A DNA stretch of 64,000 nucleotides. Source: Herpetosiphon geysericola (GTDB lineage Bacteria > Chloroflexota > Chloroflexia > Chloroflexales > Herpetosiphonaceae). The stretch lies in contig NZ_LGKP01000019.1 of NCBI RefSeq assembly GCF_001306135.1, positions 1-64,000 of the forward strand, read 5' to 3'. Below are positions 35,798 through 44,075 of the stretch, piece by piece. The position numbers were made by a program, and so were the translations under genes. Position 1 is the stretch's first letter, and the number at the start of each line of letters is the position of its first letter. Below the pieces are notes generated by a model, which saw only the letters and a list, made by a program, of their open reading frames with translations, did not search any database and was not told the DNA's origin.

Positions 35798-38065
35798 ATG
35801 AACAAACCCAAGCAGGATGTTGCGGTTTTTATCGACTTCGAGAACATTTATGTTTCAGTTCGAGAGAAGTTCGACGCTACCCCCAATTTCGAAGCCTTGA
35901 TGGAACGCTGCGAAGACTATGGCCGTGTTGTTGTAGCCCGCGCTTACGCCGATTGGTATCGTTACCCACGCATTACCAGCGCCTTATTTGCCAATAATAT
36001 TGAGCCGATGTATGTGCCAACCTACTATTACGATAAGGACGAAGGCCGCATGGGCCGTCCTATCAAAAATAGTGTTGATATGCACATGTGTATCGATGCC
36101 ATGCGCACGCTCTACACTCGCACCAACATCGGAGCCTATATTTTTATCACTGGCGACCGCGATTTTATCGCTTTGGTCAACTGTGTGCGCCAAGAAGGCA
36201 AAGATGTGATTATCGTTGGGATTGGCGGGGCTGCTTCGAGCCACCTTGCTCAAAGCGCCGATGAATTTTTGTTCTACGAGCAAATCGTCGATATTCGCCC
36301 AATGGGTGGCCGCCGCAACGAACGCCACGATCGCAGCGAAAAAACCTTCGAGCGCGTTGAGCGCCCAGAACGGGTTGAGCGCAACGACCGAGCAGAACGC
36401 AGCAATGAGCGCAACGACCGTAGTAGCGAGCGTAGCGAACGCAATGGCCGCGATGACCGCCGTCGCGATCGGAGCGAACGCCCAGAGAAACAAAGCGAGC
36501 CACATTTCGAACGGCTTGATTCGCGATCTGAAAAATCAGAGCCACGCAGCGAAAAGCCAGTTGAAAAACCAGCAGAAATTGTCGTGCGCCCAGCTCCTAG
36601 CGCTGTGCCAGTCGTGGCAACAACCCCAAGCAATCCCGATGCAGCGATCTACGATAAGTTGGTTGAGGCCTTGCACTTAGCCCGCAAACGCGGCTATGTT
36701 ACCTCGTTTGGCTCGCTCAAAGTTCTGATGAAAGAGTTGATGCCCAACTTCAAGGAAAGCCGCTATCGCGATGTTCAGGGCAAACCATTCACCAAATTTA
36801 CCGATTTTGTGCGCGAAGCCGAACGCCTTGGCAAGATTCAAATCTTCACCAGTGGCACGGTCAACGAAGTCTTCTTGCCCGATGAAGATCCCTACAAGCT
36901 CTCACAATTTGCCGAAGACCTCCCATCGGTTGAAGCAGAACGCGAGCTGGAACAAGAGCTTGAATTGCAAGCAGAAGCGATTGCGCCAATTACAATCGAA
37001 ACGATTGGGATTGCCGACGAGCCAATGGAATTGGGTGAAGGCGAAGAAGCAGTTGCCAGCAGCGATCGTGGCGATCGTAATGGCCGCCGCCGTCGCCGCC
37101 GTGGCAGCAGCCGCAGCGAGCAACCAAGCACCGATATTGTGCCCGATGAGTTGAGCGAAACAGTCTTGGTGCCAGCTCAAACCGAAGGCTTTAGCTTTGG
37201 CGAGCGCGAATGGCAGTTGTTCTATCAAGTGATGGGTGTCTACAGCGAGCCAGTGCCGTTCGCCGATATCTTCAACGATTTGCGCGAAATGCGCAACACC
37301 GCAGAACTTGAACTGACCAATAATGCCTTGAAGGAATTGATCAAGCAAGCGATTAATGAAGGCAAAGTGCAACGCTCAAATCGCGGAGCCAAAGCCCACT
37401 ATCGACTTGTGCTCAATCCAGAACAGCATGATCCTGCTGGCACAAGCTTTGAGCCAAGCGATATTGCCGAATTTGATGATGGCCCAAGTTTGCCCGATTT
37501 GGTTGACGAAGAACCACGTTTGTTGCCAGCCATGATCGGTGGTCAGGCGATTGCGATTGACGACGATTACACTGCGCCAGTCGACGAAGTGGCTTTGCCC
37601 GAAAGCTTTGAAGAGCAGCCATTGCCCGATAACGATGCAGATTATTCGTTTGCTGAGCCAATCAATTATGAAGCTCCCGTGGGCGCTGCGCCCAATGCGG
37701 CAATCAAACCACGTAAGCCAAGCCGCCGCCGCAAGTCGATTGTGCCGCTGAGCGTGGCCGAAGCGATTGCTGCCAATAACCAGGCTGAGCCAGTTGCCGA
37801 GCCAGTGGTTGAAGCTGTGGCCGAGCCAGTGGTTGAAGTAATCAGCGAGCCTGTGGCTGAGCCAGTTGCCGAGCCTGTGGCTGAAAAGCCCAAGAAACGT
37901 GGTGGCAAGCGCAAAGCCGCTGAGCCAGCAGAAGTTGTCGAAGAAAAACCCAAGAAAACCACCCGCCGCAAAAAAGCTGAGCCAGTCGCTGAAGCGCCAG
38001 CTCCTGCTGAGCCAGCCAAGCCCCGCCGTCGCAAAAAAGTCACGCCTAGCGAAAGCGGAGAGTAA
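35798..38065 (+). CDS. NYN-domain (PIN-like) putative RNase with OST-HTH/LOTUS domain
   Basis: A 755-residue protein. Residues 1-168 are a NYN/LabA domain (FIDFENIYVSVREKF, IFITGDRDFIALV), a PIN-like nuclease fold whose acidic residues (Asp13, the TGDRDF aspartates) would bind metal and cut RNA. About 175-260 is a highly charged Arg/Glu/Asp/Asn linker. About 280-365 reads as an OST-HTH/LOTUS domain (LKVLMKELMPNFKESRYRD). About 464-540 is a second winged-helix-like segment. From about 590 there are Pro-Val-Ala-Glu repeats and a very basic Arg/Lys tail. It is probably an RNA-processing protein. TrpF follows after 2 bp. Confidence 0.82.
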   Translation: MNKPKQDVAVFIDFENIYVSVREKFDATPNFEALMERCEDYGRVVVARAYADWYRYPRITSALFANNIEPMYVPTYYYDKDEGRMGRPIKNSVDMHMCIDAMRTLYTRTNIGAYIFITGDRDFIALVNCVRQEGKDVIIVGIGGAASSHLAQSADEFLFYEQIVDIRPMGGRRNERHDRSEKTFERVERPERVERNDRAERSNERNDRSSERSERNGRDDRRRDRSERPEKQSEPHFERLDSRSEKSEPRSEKPVEKPAEIVVRPAPSAVPVVATTPSNPDAAIYDKLVEALHLARKRGYVTSFGSLKVLMKELMPNFKESRYRDVQGKPFTKFTDFVREAERLGKIQIFTSGTVNEVFLPDEDPYKLSQFAEDLPSVEAERELEQELELQAEAIAPITIETIGIADEPMELGEGEEAVASSDRGDRNGRRRRRRGSSRSEQPSTDIVPDELSETVLVPAQTEGFSFGEREWQLFYQVMGVYSEPVPFADIFNDLREMRNTAELELTNNALKELIKQAINEGKVQRSNRGAKAHYRLVLNPEQHDPAGTSFEPSDIAEFDDGPSLPDLVDEEPRLLPAMIGGQAIAIDDDYTAPVDEVALPESFEEQPLPDNDADYSFAEPINYEAPVGAAPNAAIKPRKPSRRRKSIVPLSVAEAIAANNQAEPVAEPVVEAVAEPVVEVISEPVAEPVAEPVAEKPKKRGGKRKAAEPAEVVEEKPKKTTRRKKAEPVAEAPAPAEPAKPRRRKKVTPSESGE

Positions 38066-38067
38066 CC

Positions 38068-38739
38068 GTGAGTTGGCCGCATCAGGCAATTAAAATCTGT
38101 GGTGTGCGTAGTGTTGAGGCCGCTGTTACAGCGGCTTCGGCAGGCGCAGACCTCATTGGCATGATCTTCGCGCCAAGCAAACGCCAAATTGAGCTACGCT
38201 TGGCGCAAGAAATTGCTCAAGCAGTACGCGCCACTGAAACTGATTGTCAGTTGGTCGGCGTATTTGCCAATGCGCCTGCAAGCGAGATTCATGCAGTTGC
38301 CCAAGCAGTTGGCCTTGATGTGGTGCAGCTAAGCGGCGATGAACCAATTGCCCTCAGCGAGCACATTGAGCTGCCATTGCTGAAAGCTGTGCGTTTAACC
38401 AATCAAAATAACGAGCAAGCATGGTATGATATAGCCCAAGGCCAGCAGCGAATTCGCTTGGTGGTCGATGCCCATGTGCCAGGCTCCTACGGTGGGTCTG
38501 GTGTATTAGCCGATTGGGAAGCAGCGCGGCGATTGGCCCAAACAACGCCATTATTGCTCGCTGGTGGGCTTGAACCAACCAATGTCGCCCAAGCGATTCA
38601 AGCAGTTGAACCATGGGGCGTTGATGTAAGCAGCGGCATCGAAACCGCTGGCATTAAAGATCTCACCAAAATACTTCAATTTGTGAAAACCGCGCAGCAA
38701 GCCTTGAATGCGCTGCGTGTTGCTAGGAGGAATTCATGA
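38068..38739 (+). CDS. trpF: phosphoribosylanthranilate isomerase
   Basis: A 223-residue TrpF, third step of tryptophan synthesis (PRA to CdRP), a TIM barrel. The first strand IKICGVR has the catalytic Cys. Others are GADLIGMIFAPSKRQI, VDVVQLSGDEP in related form (DVVQLSGDEP), the catalytic Asp in RLVVDAHVPGSYGGSG and the phosphate loops LLAGGLEPTNV and GVDVSSGIE. The GTG start at 38068 follows a GGAGAG. No other trp gene is near. The gene sits between the NYN and Trm112-like genes in one tight operon. Confidence 0.93.
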   Translation: MSWPHQAIKICGVRSVEAAVTAASAGADLIGMIFAPSKRQIELRLAQEIAQAVRATETDCQLVGVFANAPASEIHAVAQAVGLDVVQLSGDEPIALSEHIELPLLKAVRLTNQNNEQAWYDIAQGQQRIRLVVDAHVPGSYGGSGVLADWEAARRLAQTTPLLLAGGLEPTNVAQAIQAVEPWGVDVSSGIETAGIKDLTKILQFVKTAQQALNALRVARRNS

Positions 38740-39095
38740 AATTTGGTAAATTGTTGCGCTTCGGTATCATCGCTGGTGCAGGGGCCTTGGTTTATCGGGT
38801 TTATAAACAATATAAGGCTGATCAAGCATTTGAGTTGGCTCCGGTCAGCAATTTGGCTTCAAACACCACTGCTGTCAGCGCTGGCAACAGCAAACGGTCA
38901 ATTAGCCCAGAGTTGCTCGAAATTTTGGCTTGCCCAGTCGATAAAAAGCCAGTTGAATTGTACAGCGATGCCAATGGCAAAGAATGGTTGCTCAATCCAC
39001 GGAATGGCTACCGCTACCCAATTGAAGATGGGATTCCAATTATGTTGATCGATGAAGGCGAAAAGCATAAAGATACCAGCCTGATTCGGGCCTAA
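38736..39095 (+). CDS. membrane-anchored Trm112-like protein
   Basis: A 119-residue protein. One N-terminal membrane segment (about 7-22, FGIIAGAGALVYRVYK) is followed by a linker and a C-terminal Trm112/YcaR-like domain (SPELLEILACPVDKKPVEL, NGYRYPIEDGIPIMLIDEG). Such domains are short zinc-ribbon-derived modules that bind partner enzymes, and the membrane anchor is unusual. Only one cysteine remains, so zinc binding is unlikely. The ATG overlaps the TGA of trpF, and AGGAGG is just upstream, so it is translationally coupled. A terminator follows. Confidence 0.8.
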   Translation: MKFGKLLRFGIIAGAGALVYRVYKQYKADQAFELAPVSNLASNTTAVSAGNSKRSISPELLEILACPVDKKPVELYSDANGKEWLLNPRNGYRYPIEDGIPIMLIDEGEKHKDTSLIRA

Positions 39096-39121
39096 TTTTC
39101 CAGCGTGGAACCCTATTACGG

Positions 39122-39147
39122 AAGGGAAGCCCTCCGGGCTTCCTTTT
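39122..39147 (+). terminator. intrinsic terminator of the NYN-trpF-Trm112 operon
   Basis: A GGAAGCCC/GGGCTTCC stem (39125-39132 with 39136-39143), extended by A-T pairs, a 3-nt loop and TTTT. Confidence 0.85.
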
Positions 39148-39169
39148 GTTGTTACTTGGAGTCTGCATC

Positions 39170-39886
39170 ATGCCAAACCTCGCTGAACTTTCTACCTTCT
39201 TGCAAACCATTCTAGAGACCGAGTACTTTCCAAGTGAAGAACGGGGTACGATCTATATTTCGTCAGTGCGGCCAATTCGCCGCATGGGCTTTGCGCTCGA
39301 TCCATGGCCAACCTTGCCATCATGGCTCGAACACGAGGATCTTGATGCGATCTTTTTGCATCGTCCGCAACAACTCGATCGTGATACAGTGCCACCAACC
39401 CGTGGGGTGTTATATGCAGGTGCACCCTTTGACGAACGCTTGACGATTGGCTTTGTGCCACGTTTGGCCGAGGTCTTGGGGTTGCGCGGGCGCTCGCCCA
39501 TGGCCGATAAAAGTGGCCGCCCTTTGGGCATGGTCGGCGATTTGCCCAAGCCGGTAACGCCTGCCGAATGGCGACGCTTGGTGATGGATATGTACGGCGG
39601 GGTTGATGAGGTTTGGGAAAATAACGTGCAGTCGATCCGTAAGGTAGCGATTGTTAATCAAATTACCCCAACTCTCGTGCAAGAGGCTGCCAATCGCGGC
39701 GCGCAAGCCTTCCTCACGCCAATTTTGCGCGAATCGTCCCAAGCGAGCTGCCGCGCTAATAACATCGCTGCATTTAGCACCGGCATCAAACGCGCTGAAC
39801 ACTGGGGTTTGCGCACCCTCGCAGGTATGATCCGCGAACGTTGGGCTGGTGTGCGCACCGCCATCTTCGAAGATCGTGGTCAGTAG
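39170..39886 (+). CDS. degenerate NIF3-like (DUF34) protein
   Basis: A 238-residue protein resembling the NIF3/DUF34 family, which are dinuclear metal proteins of unclear function. The usual HHP motif appears as LHRP, the later Asp is kept (APFDERL), and the C-terminal GHxxxE reads GIKRAEHWGL, so several metal ligands seem to be lost. The N-terminus (FLQTILETEYFPSEERG) fits the family. The ATG at 39170 is used. The frame opens earlier at 39146, inside the terminator region. The family call is moderate. Confidence 0.6.
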   Translation: MPNLAELSTFLQTILETEYFPSEERGTIYISSVRPIRRMGFALDPWPTLPSWLEHEDLDAIFLHRPQQLDRDTVPPTRGVLYAGAPFDERLTIGFVPRLAEVLGLRGRSPMADKSGRPLGMVGDLPKPVTPAEWRRLVMDMYGGVDEVWENNVQSIRKVAIVNQITPTLVQEAANRGAQAFLTPILRESSQASCRANNIAAFSTGIKRAEHWGLRTLAGMIRERWAGVRTAIFEDRGQ

Positions 39887-40464
39887 TAATTGGGGATCGG
39901 TTGTTGGGGATCGGGATCGGTAACCGCGAAGGTATAGTTTAACGCAGAGGCGCAGAGAAAATAAGGCTTTTGGCTGGGGATCAGTTATGTACCCGATCCC
40001 CAGCCACTCACATCTGCTACCTTACTGAATCAACCACGAAGATCGCGTAGCACAATTTTTTAGCCACGAATTGTACGAATTATTATTTTAGCCACAGATT
40101 GGCACAGATTAGCCAGATTATGCTTCTATGCCTCGCGGCTTTTTTGATTTTTGATTTCTGCCTTTTGATTTCATCCTTCATCCCTCATCCTTCATCCTTC
40201 ATCCTTTCGTGGCTCTACGCCTCTGCGTTAAATTACTCCACGAATTCCACGGATAGCGATTTTTCGCCACAGATTGGCACAGATTGTTGTGATTATTTGT
40301 TCCGCTAGCCAAAAGCCAACAGCCCATAATCCTATTTCTTCGTGCTCTTCGTGGTTAAAACAGCTTTTGCCTTCTGCCTTTTGATTTCATCCCTCATCCT
40401 TCATCCTTTCGTAGCTCTGCGCCACTGGGTTAAACTCCTGACCCCTAGTCCCTGACCTCAACTC
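39887..40464. repeat. long intergenic repeat mosaic between convergent genes
   Basis: A first, forward-oriented part has gggatcggttgttgggg text and ttaacgcagaggcgcagag (39939). From about 40040 the modules are mostly reversed: ttagccacagattggcacag, catccttcatccctcatcc, ctctacgcctctgcgttaaa (about 40213), cgtgctcttcgtgg, ttctgccttttgattt. This looks like two mosaic arrays meeting head to head. No gene is present. Confidence 0.85.
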
Positions 40465-41076
40465 CTACCGCAACAACCCCAATACTTGCTGAATTTCTGG
40501 ATACTCGCTAAACGCTTGTAAATCGGCGCGGGCCTGTTGCATCAATGGCTGGGGATCGTTGCCGTTACGTTGCGCACTCAGTGCATCGCTAATCGTTAAT
40601 TCTGCATCGCTGAGGGCATGGCGGAACGGGCTGCGTTGGCTGCGCGCCATTGGCAACAAATGTTGGATCATCTGGGCTGCTTGTTGCAGGCTTGAAGATG
40701 TTTGGCCTGTGTGCTGATTGACCGTAATCGTGCCTGTATTAACTCCGGTTACCACGCCGTAAACCGAACTGTTATTGAGATTCACCGTGCCTGTATTTTG
40801 CACAGGCGCTTGCTGGCGATAATGTTCAAGCACAGTTTGTAACGAGGCTCCGCGAGCTGGATCGCTTTGGTTGCTATGCCCTCGTTGGCCCAGCACCAAA
40901 TTAATTTGTTCGAGCATGGCTTGGGTTTGGCTAATTTGGGCTTGGGTTTCCGGCGGAACGCTACCAGCGCCCCATTGGCCAGCCTGCTGAGCTAAAATGC
41001 TCAAATTTTTGCGATGCTGCGCGCGTAAATCGTATAAGCTTTGGGTGCTCATTTGCTCTAACATCGAAAGTTGCAT
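40465..41076 (-). CDS. small partner protein of the NACHT/FGE-fold ATPase
   Basis: A 203-residue protein of unknown family. Residues 1-75 are helical (MQLSMLEQMSTQSLYDLRAQ...). About 95-125 is a polar, strand-like segment with NTG repeats (QNTGTVNLNNSSVYGVV, GVNTGTITVNQHTG). About 130-203 is helical again. The NTG segment resembles the QVYGSSVMTNLGHVWINQV stretch in the next gene upstream, and both follow a helical N-terminus, so the two may interact. The ATG at 41076 has GGAG and lies 10 bp after the stop of the NACHT gene; the two are an operon. Confidence 0.7.
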   Translation of the reverse strand: MQLSMLEQMSTQSLYDLRAQHRKNLSILAQQAGQWGAGSVPPETQAQISQTQAMLEQINLVLGQRGHSNQSDPARGASLQTVLEHYRQQAPVQNTGTVNLNNSSVYGVVTGVNTGTITVNQHTGQTSSSLQQAAQMIQHLLPMARSQRSPFRHALSDAELTISDALSAQRNGNDPQPLMQQARADLQAFSEYPEIQQVLGLLR

Positions 41077-41086
41077 ATGAAGCTCC

Positions 41087-43960
41087 TTATTCTGCGTGGC
41101 CAATAATTAAGCGCACACCAATGTTGGGGCCATGGCTAAACGGGCGATGATGCAGCCGCGAACGGCAACGGGCAAAATAGCGATTATGAAACCACGAGCC
41201 ACCGCGCACCGCCACCACCACATCACGATGTTGCAAGCGCCGATTGCGAGTTATTTGCGGGTCAAGCTCAGGGTCGCGATTGACGCTATTTGTCCATTCG
41301 CAGACATTGCCCGCCAAATCCATCGGCCCATCGCTCCACGTGCCATAGGGAAACATGCCAACTGGCGTTGGTTGCTCAAGCTCGCTTTCGCTGGTGTTGG
41401 CATGATCATTGCGCCATTCATCGCCCCATGGATATTCGCGGTTCGTATGTTGGCTGGCTGCTAGTTGCCATTCGGCCTCGCTGGGCAAGCGTACCACCAA
41501 ATTGTGGCCAAGCGCATCAAGCTGAGGGCGCAGTTGTTGGGTTAGCCACGTACAAAAGGCATTCGCTTCATACCAATTGATGCCGACGATTGGCTGGTTT
41601 GGGTGATTAAAGCGTTCGTTATGCCATAAATCGGGCAAGCGGCGCGGCGCGGCCCATGGCGGCAATCCATGCAACCACGAAGGGTCGCCGCGTCGCCAGT
41701 GACGGGCATCGTCGTGTTGCCACCATTGATCATCCAAGTAGCCACGGGCCGCAATAAATTGGCTATATTCAAGGTTGGTCAACAAATAGCGGCTCATCCA
41801 AAAGCGCTCAACGCTATAAGTTTGGGGCCGCGCATGGGGATCTTCAATCTCAACGCTGCCTGGATTAATGCACACAACTCGCTCGGTGAGCGCGATCAAG
41901 GCTCCATCTTCGCCAATAAAACGCGTGTCGCCAATTGCGCCCAACACTAAGGCCGCGCGCATGCGGGTTGGAAAGGCAATGCGTGGTGGTGCCCAACGCC
42001 GCACGCCGCGACTGCTGCCGCTCAGGCCGCCAATATTTTTGAGATGATTAATTGCTTGTTGCCAGAGATTGCGCCGTCCAGCGCTTGCGACTTTGGCCTT
42101 GCCAATTGCCAAGAGCAAATGCGAGCCTTGCACCTGTTCATCGGGCATGCCACCAAGCAAATCTTGAATGACCCCAAAAATGAAGCTTTGTTTTTGAATG
42201 TAGGGCGCAAAATTGGCCATGTAATGCAAGCAAACCCGCCAATGCTCGCTGCCAGAGCGTTCGATACATTCATCGTGGCGCTCTTGATTGAGCAAATACA
42301 TGCCAGCCAAAAATTGCTGAAACAAGCGATGAGCAAAATCATAATGCGGATTATCTTGTTGATTGTTGCTGGCCTCTTGCAACAAGCCATTGCTATTGAT
42401 CAGGCGCAAGGTTGCATTGCCCACTGCCTGCGAGAGCATATGAATTTGATTGGGATGCGGATACCGATCGCTGTAATAGCGCTGCACGACGGTGTTAATT
42501 TGCTGCAAGCTGAGCAGCGCTTTGCCCTGAATTTCCTCTTGGCTATGGGCATAATAGCCCAACAACGCCACCAAATCGTAAAGATCTTCGAGCGAAACCG
42601 CGATTGCTTCGGGCGCACGGCGTTTGAGCAATTCGTCGATACAAATATGCAATAACTTGCCTTCGCTCTCAGGTAAATCGGTATGCACCATATTGACATG
42701 CACCGTCAGCGCCAGCAGCAACGGCGTGCGCGTTAGTTCATGCAACATTCCCGATTTCATCAGCTCGGCGTGCAGTTTGGCGTGTTTTTTGCGAATGCTC
42801 ACAATATCGGCGTGCGAGGCATGCAAGCGGCCCAATTCGCTATAGTAATTGGTGATATAGACGTGTTGAGCCGTTAGATCAAACGGCATCAATTGAATTG
42901 TTGGCCAATCGTAGAGCTGGCGCGAGGGAAACGGCGGCGGCAGCGGATGCTCATAATCAAAAACCCGACAGGTAACGATAATCCGACTTTTGTGAAACAT
43001 GCGCTGAGCATGCTCAATACAGCGCTTGACTGCGGCCAGATGTTCGGGCTGCACTTCATCGAGGCCATCGAGTAGCAACAAGCCATTGCCGTTGATCAAC
43101 AATTCCTCGATGGCATCTTGCAGGCGTTGTTGGCGCTCGACCTCGACCCGCTGAAAGCCAACATCACTGTTGATGGAGCGTTGGCCGAAGCGTCCAGCCA
43201 ATTGCAGCTCGGTCACGACTTCCCAAAATGCGTCGGCGGTTTGTTGCTCTGGGTTAGCTGGCGGTTGAACATGTTTGAGCCGCACGCGCACTGGCACAAG
43301 TTTGGTATGCATCCAACCTTGGCTATGCAAAAACTCAGCTTTGCCAGGGTCGAGCAGGGCCGCCGCTTGGGCCGAGGCCAAATACGAAACCACGGTAGTT
43401 TTGCCGCCGCCTGGCACGCCCAAAATCACAGCTTTTTGGTGTTGAATTTGGTTGAGCGCCTTGAGAATTGAATCTTGCAGCTGAGGGCGCGGCTGCGGGC
43501 TACCCAACAGCAACGATTGCAACAAGGCATCGCCAGCAATCGGCCCATAAAAATCTGCTTGCAGCATGGTAAAAACCCGTTGCAGCGACATGCGCTCTTG
43601 ATCGCTATCCTGCACATCGGTGCCAAGCACCAAGCGATCGGCGTTGCCTTGAATTTGAGCCAAATAGTGCAAAATTAATTGATCGGTGCGTTCGCCAGTG
43701 CTCAGCGGCGCATTAAACACCTGATTGATCCAAACGTGACCAAGGTTGGTCATAACGCTGGAACCATACACTTGGCCTTGGCTAGCAGCAGGGGCTGGCG
43801 GTTCGGCAACGATTGCAGCTTGTTGGGCGATTTGGCTCAGTTGCTGTTGATGTTGGCCAATCATTTGATCGAGCGCTTCGATCAGATCTTGGTCGTTCTC
43901 TTGGGCGCGGCGAGCTTGGAGGTTGATAATTTTCTGACGGATTCGCTCAACATCGTGCAT
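41087..43960 (-). CDS. NACHT ATPase with C-terminal FGE-fold (SUMF1-like) domain lacking catalytic cysteines
   Basis: A 957-residue STAND-type protein. N-terminal helical region (1-60) and strand-like spacer; NACHT with Walker A GVPGGGKTT (181-189) and Walker B LLLLDGLDEV (294-303); a helical middle (about 430-650); and from about 690 an FGE/SUMF1 domain (VRLPSEAEWQLAA, YPWGDEW, MDLAGNVCEWT, VRGGSWF, IGVRL). The two cysteines that make formylglycine-generating enzymes active are replaced (His925 and Ala930), so this domain probably senses or binds a ligand. NACHT proteins often act in bacterial antiphage defence; that role here is inferred. The ATG at 43960 is chosen from context. Confidence 0.85.
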   Translation of the reverse strand: MHDVERIRQKIINLQARRAQENDQDLIEALDQMIGQHQQQLSQIAQQAAIVAEPPAPAASQGQVYGSSVMTNLGHVWINQVFNAPLSTGERTDQLILHYLAQIQGNADRLVLGTDVQDSDQERMSLQRVFTMLQADFYGPIAGDALLQSLLLGSPQPRPQLQDSILKALNQIQHQKAVILGVPGGGKTTVVSYLASAQAAALLDPGKAEFLHSQGWMHTKLVPVRVRLKHVQPPANPEQQTADAFWEVVTELQLAGRFGQRSINSDVGFQRVEVERQQRLQDAIEELLINGNGLLLLDGLDEVQPEHLAAVKRCIEHAQRMFHKSRIIVTCRVFDYEHPLPPPFPSRQLYDWPTIQLMPFDLTAQHVYITNYYSELGRLHASHADIVSIRKKHAKLHAELMKSGMLHELTRTPLLLALTVHVNMVHTDLPESEGKLLHICIDELLKRRAPEAIAVSLEDLYDLVALLGYYAHSQEEIQGKALLSLQQINTVVQRYYSDRYPHPNQIHMLSQAVGNATLRLINSNGLLQEASNNQQDNPHYDFAHRLFQQFLAGMYLLNQERHDECIERSGSEHWRVCLHYMANFAPYIQKQSFIFGVIQDLLGGMPDEQVQGSHLLLAIGKAKVASAGRRNLWQQAINHLKNIGGLSGSSRGVRRWAPPRIAFPTRMRAALVLGAIGDTRFIGEDGALIALTERVVCINPGSVEIEDPHARPQTYSVERFWMSRYLLTNLEYSQFIAARGYLDDQWWQHDDARHWRRGDPSWLHGLPPWAAPRRLPDLWHNERFNHPNQPIVGINWYEANAFCTWLTQQLRPQLDALGHNLVVRLPSEAEWQLAASQHTNREYPWGDEWRNDHANTSESELEQPTPVGMFPYGTWSDGPMDLAGNVCEWTNSVNRDPELDPQITRNRRLQHRDVVVAVRGGSWFHNRYFARCRSRLHHRPFSHGPNIGVRLIIGHAE

Positions 43961-44024
43961 AGGCCGCCTCAATGGATTACAAAAAAATACCACACACTGT
44001 AGTATGGCATAAAATCACTAAAAC

Positions 44025-44042
44025 GGGGGATGGATATCCCCC
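44025..44042 (-). terminator. terminator of the era operon
   Basis: A perfect 7-bp stem (44025-44031 with 44036-44042), 4-nt loop, followed on the minus strand by GTTTTAGTGATTTT. It lies about 34 bp after the era stop and separates era from the NACHT gene. Confidence 0.65.
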
Positions 44043-44075
44043 GCCATTTGTCCATAAAGAGTTAGCCTATTGGGG

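Noticed and set aside
37376-38089. 237-codon reverse frame under the NYN gene tail
   Set aside because: Shadow of the repetitive Pro-Val-Ala-Glu region with no start support.
41087-43960. Active formylglycine-generating enzyme (sulfatase activation)
   Set aside because: Both catalytic cysteines are replaced and no sulfatase gene is nearby.
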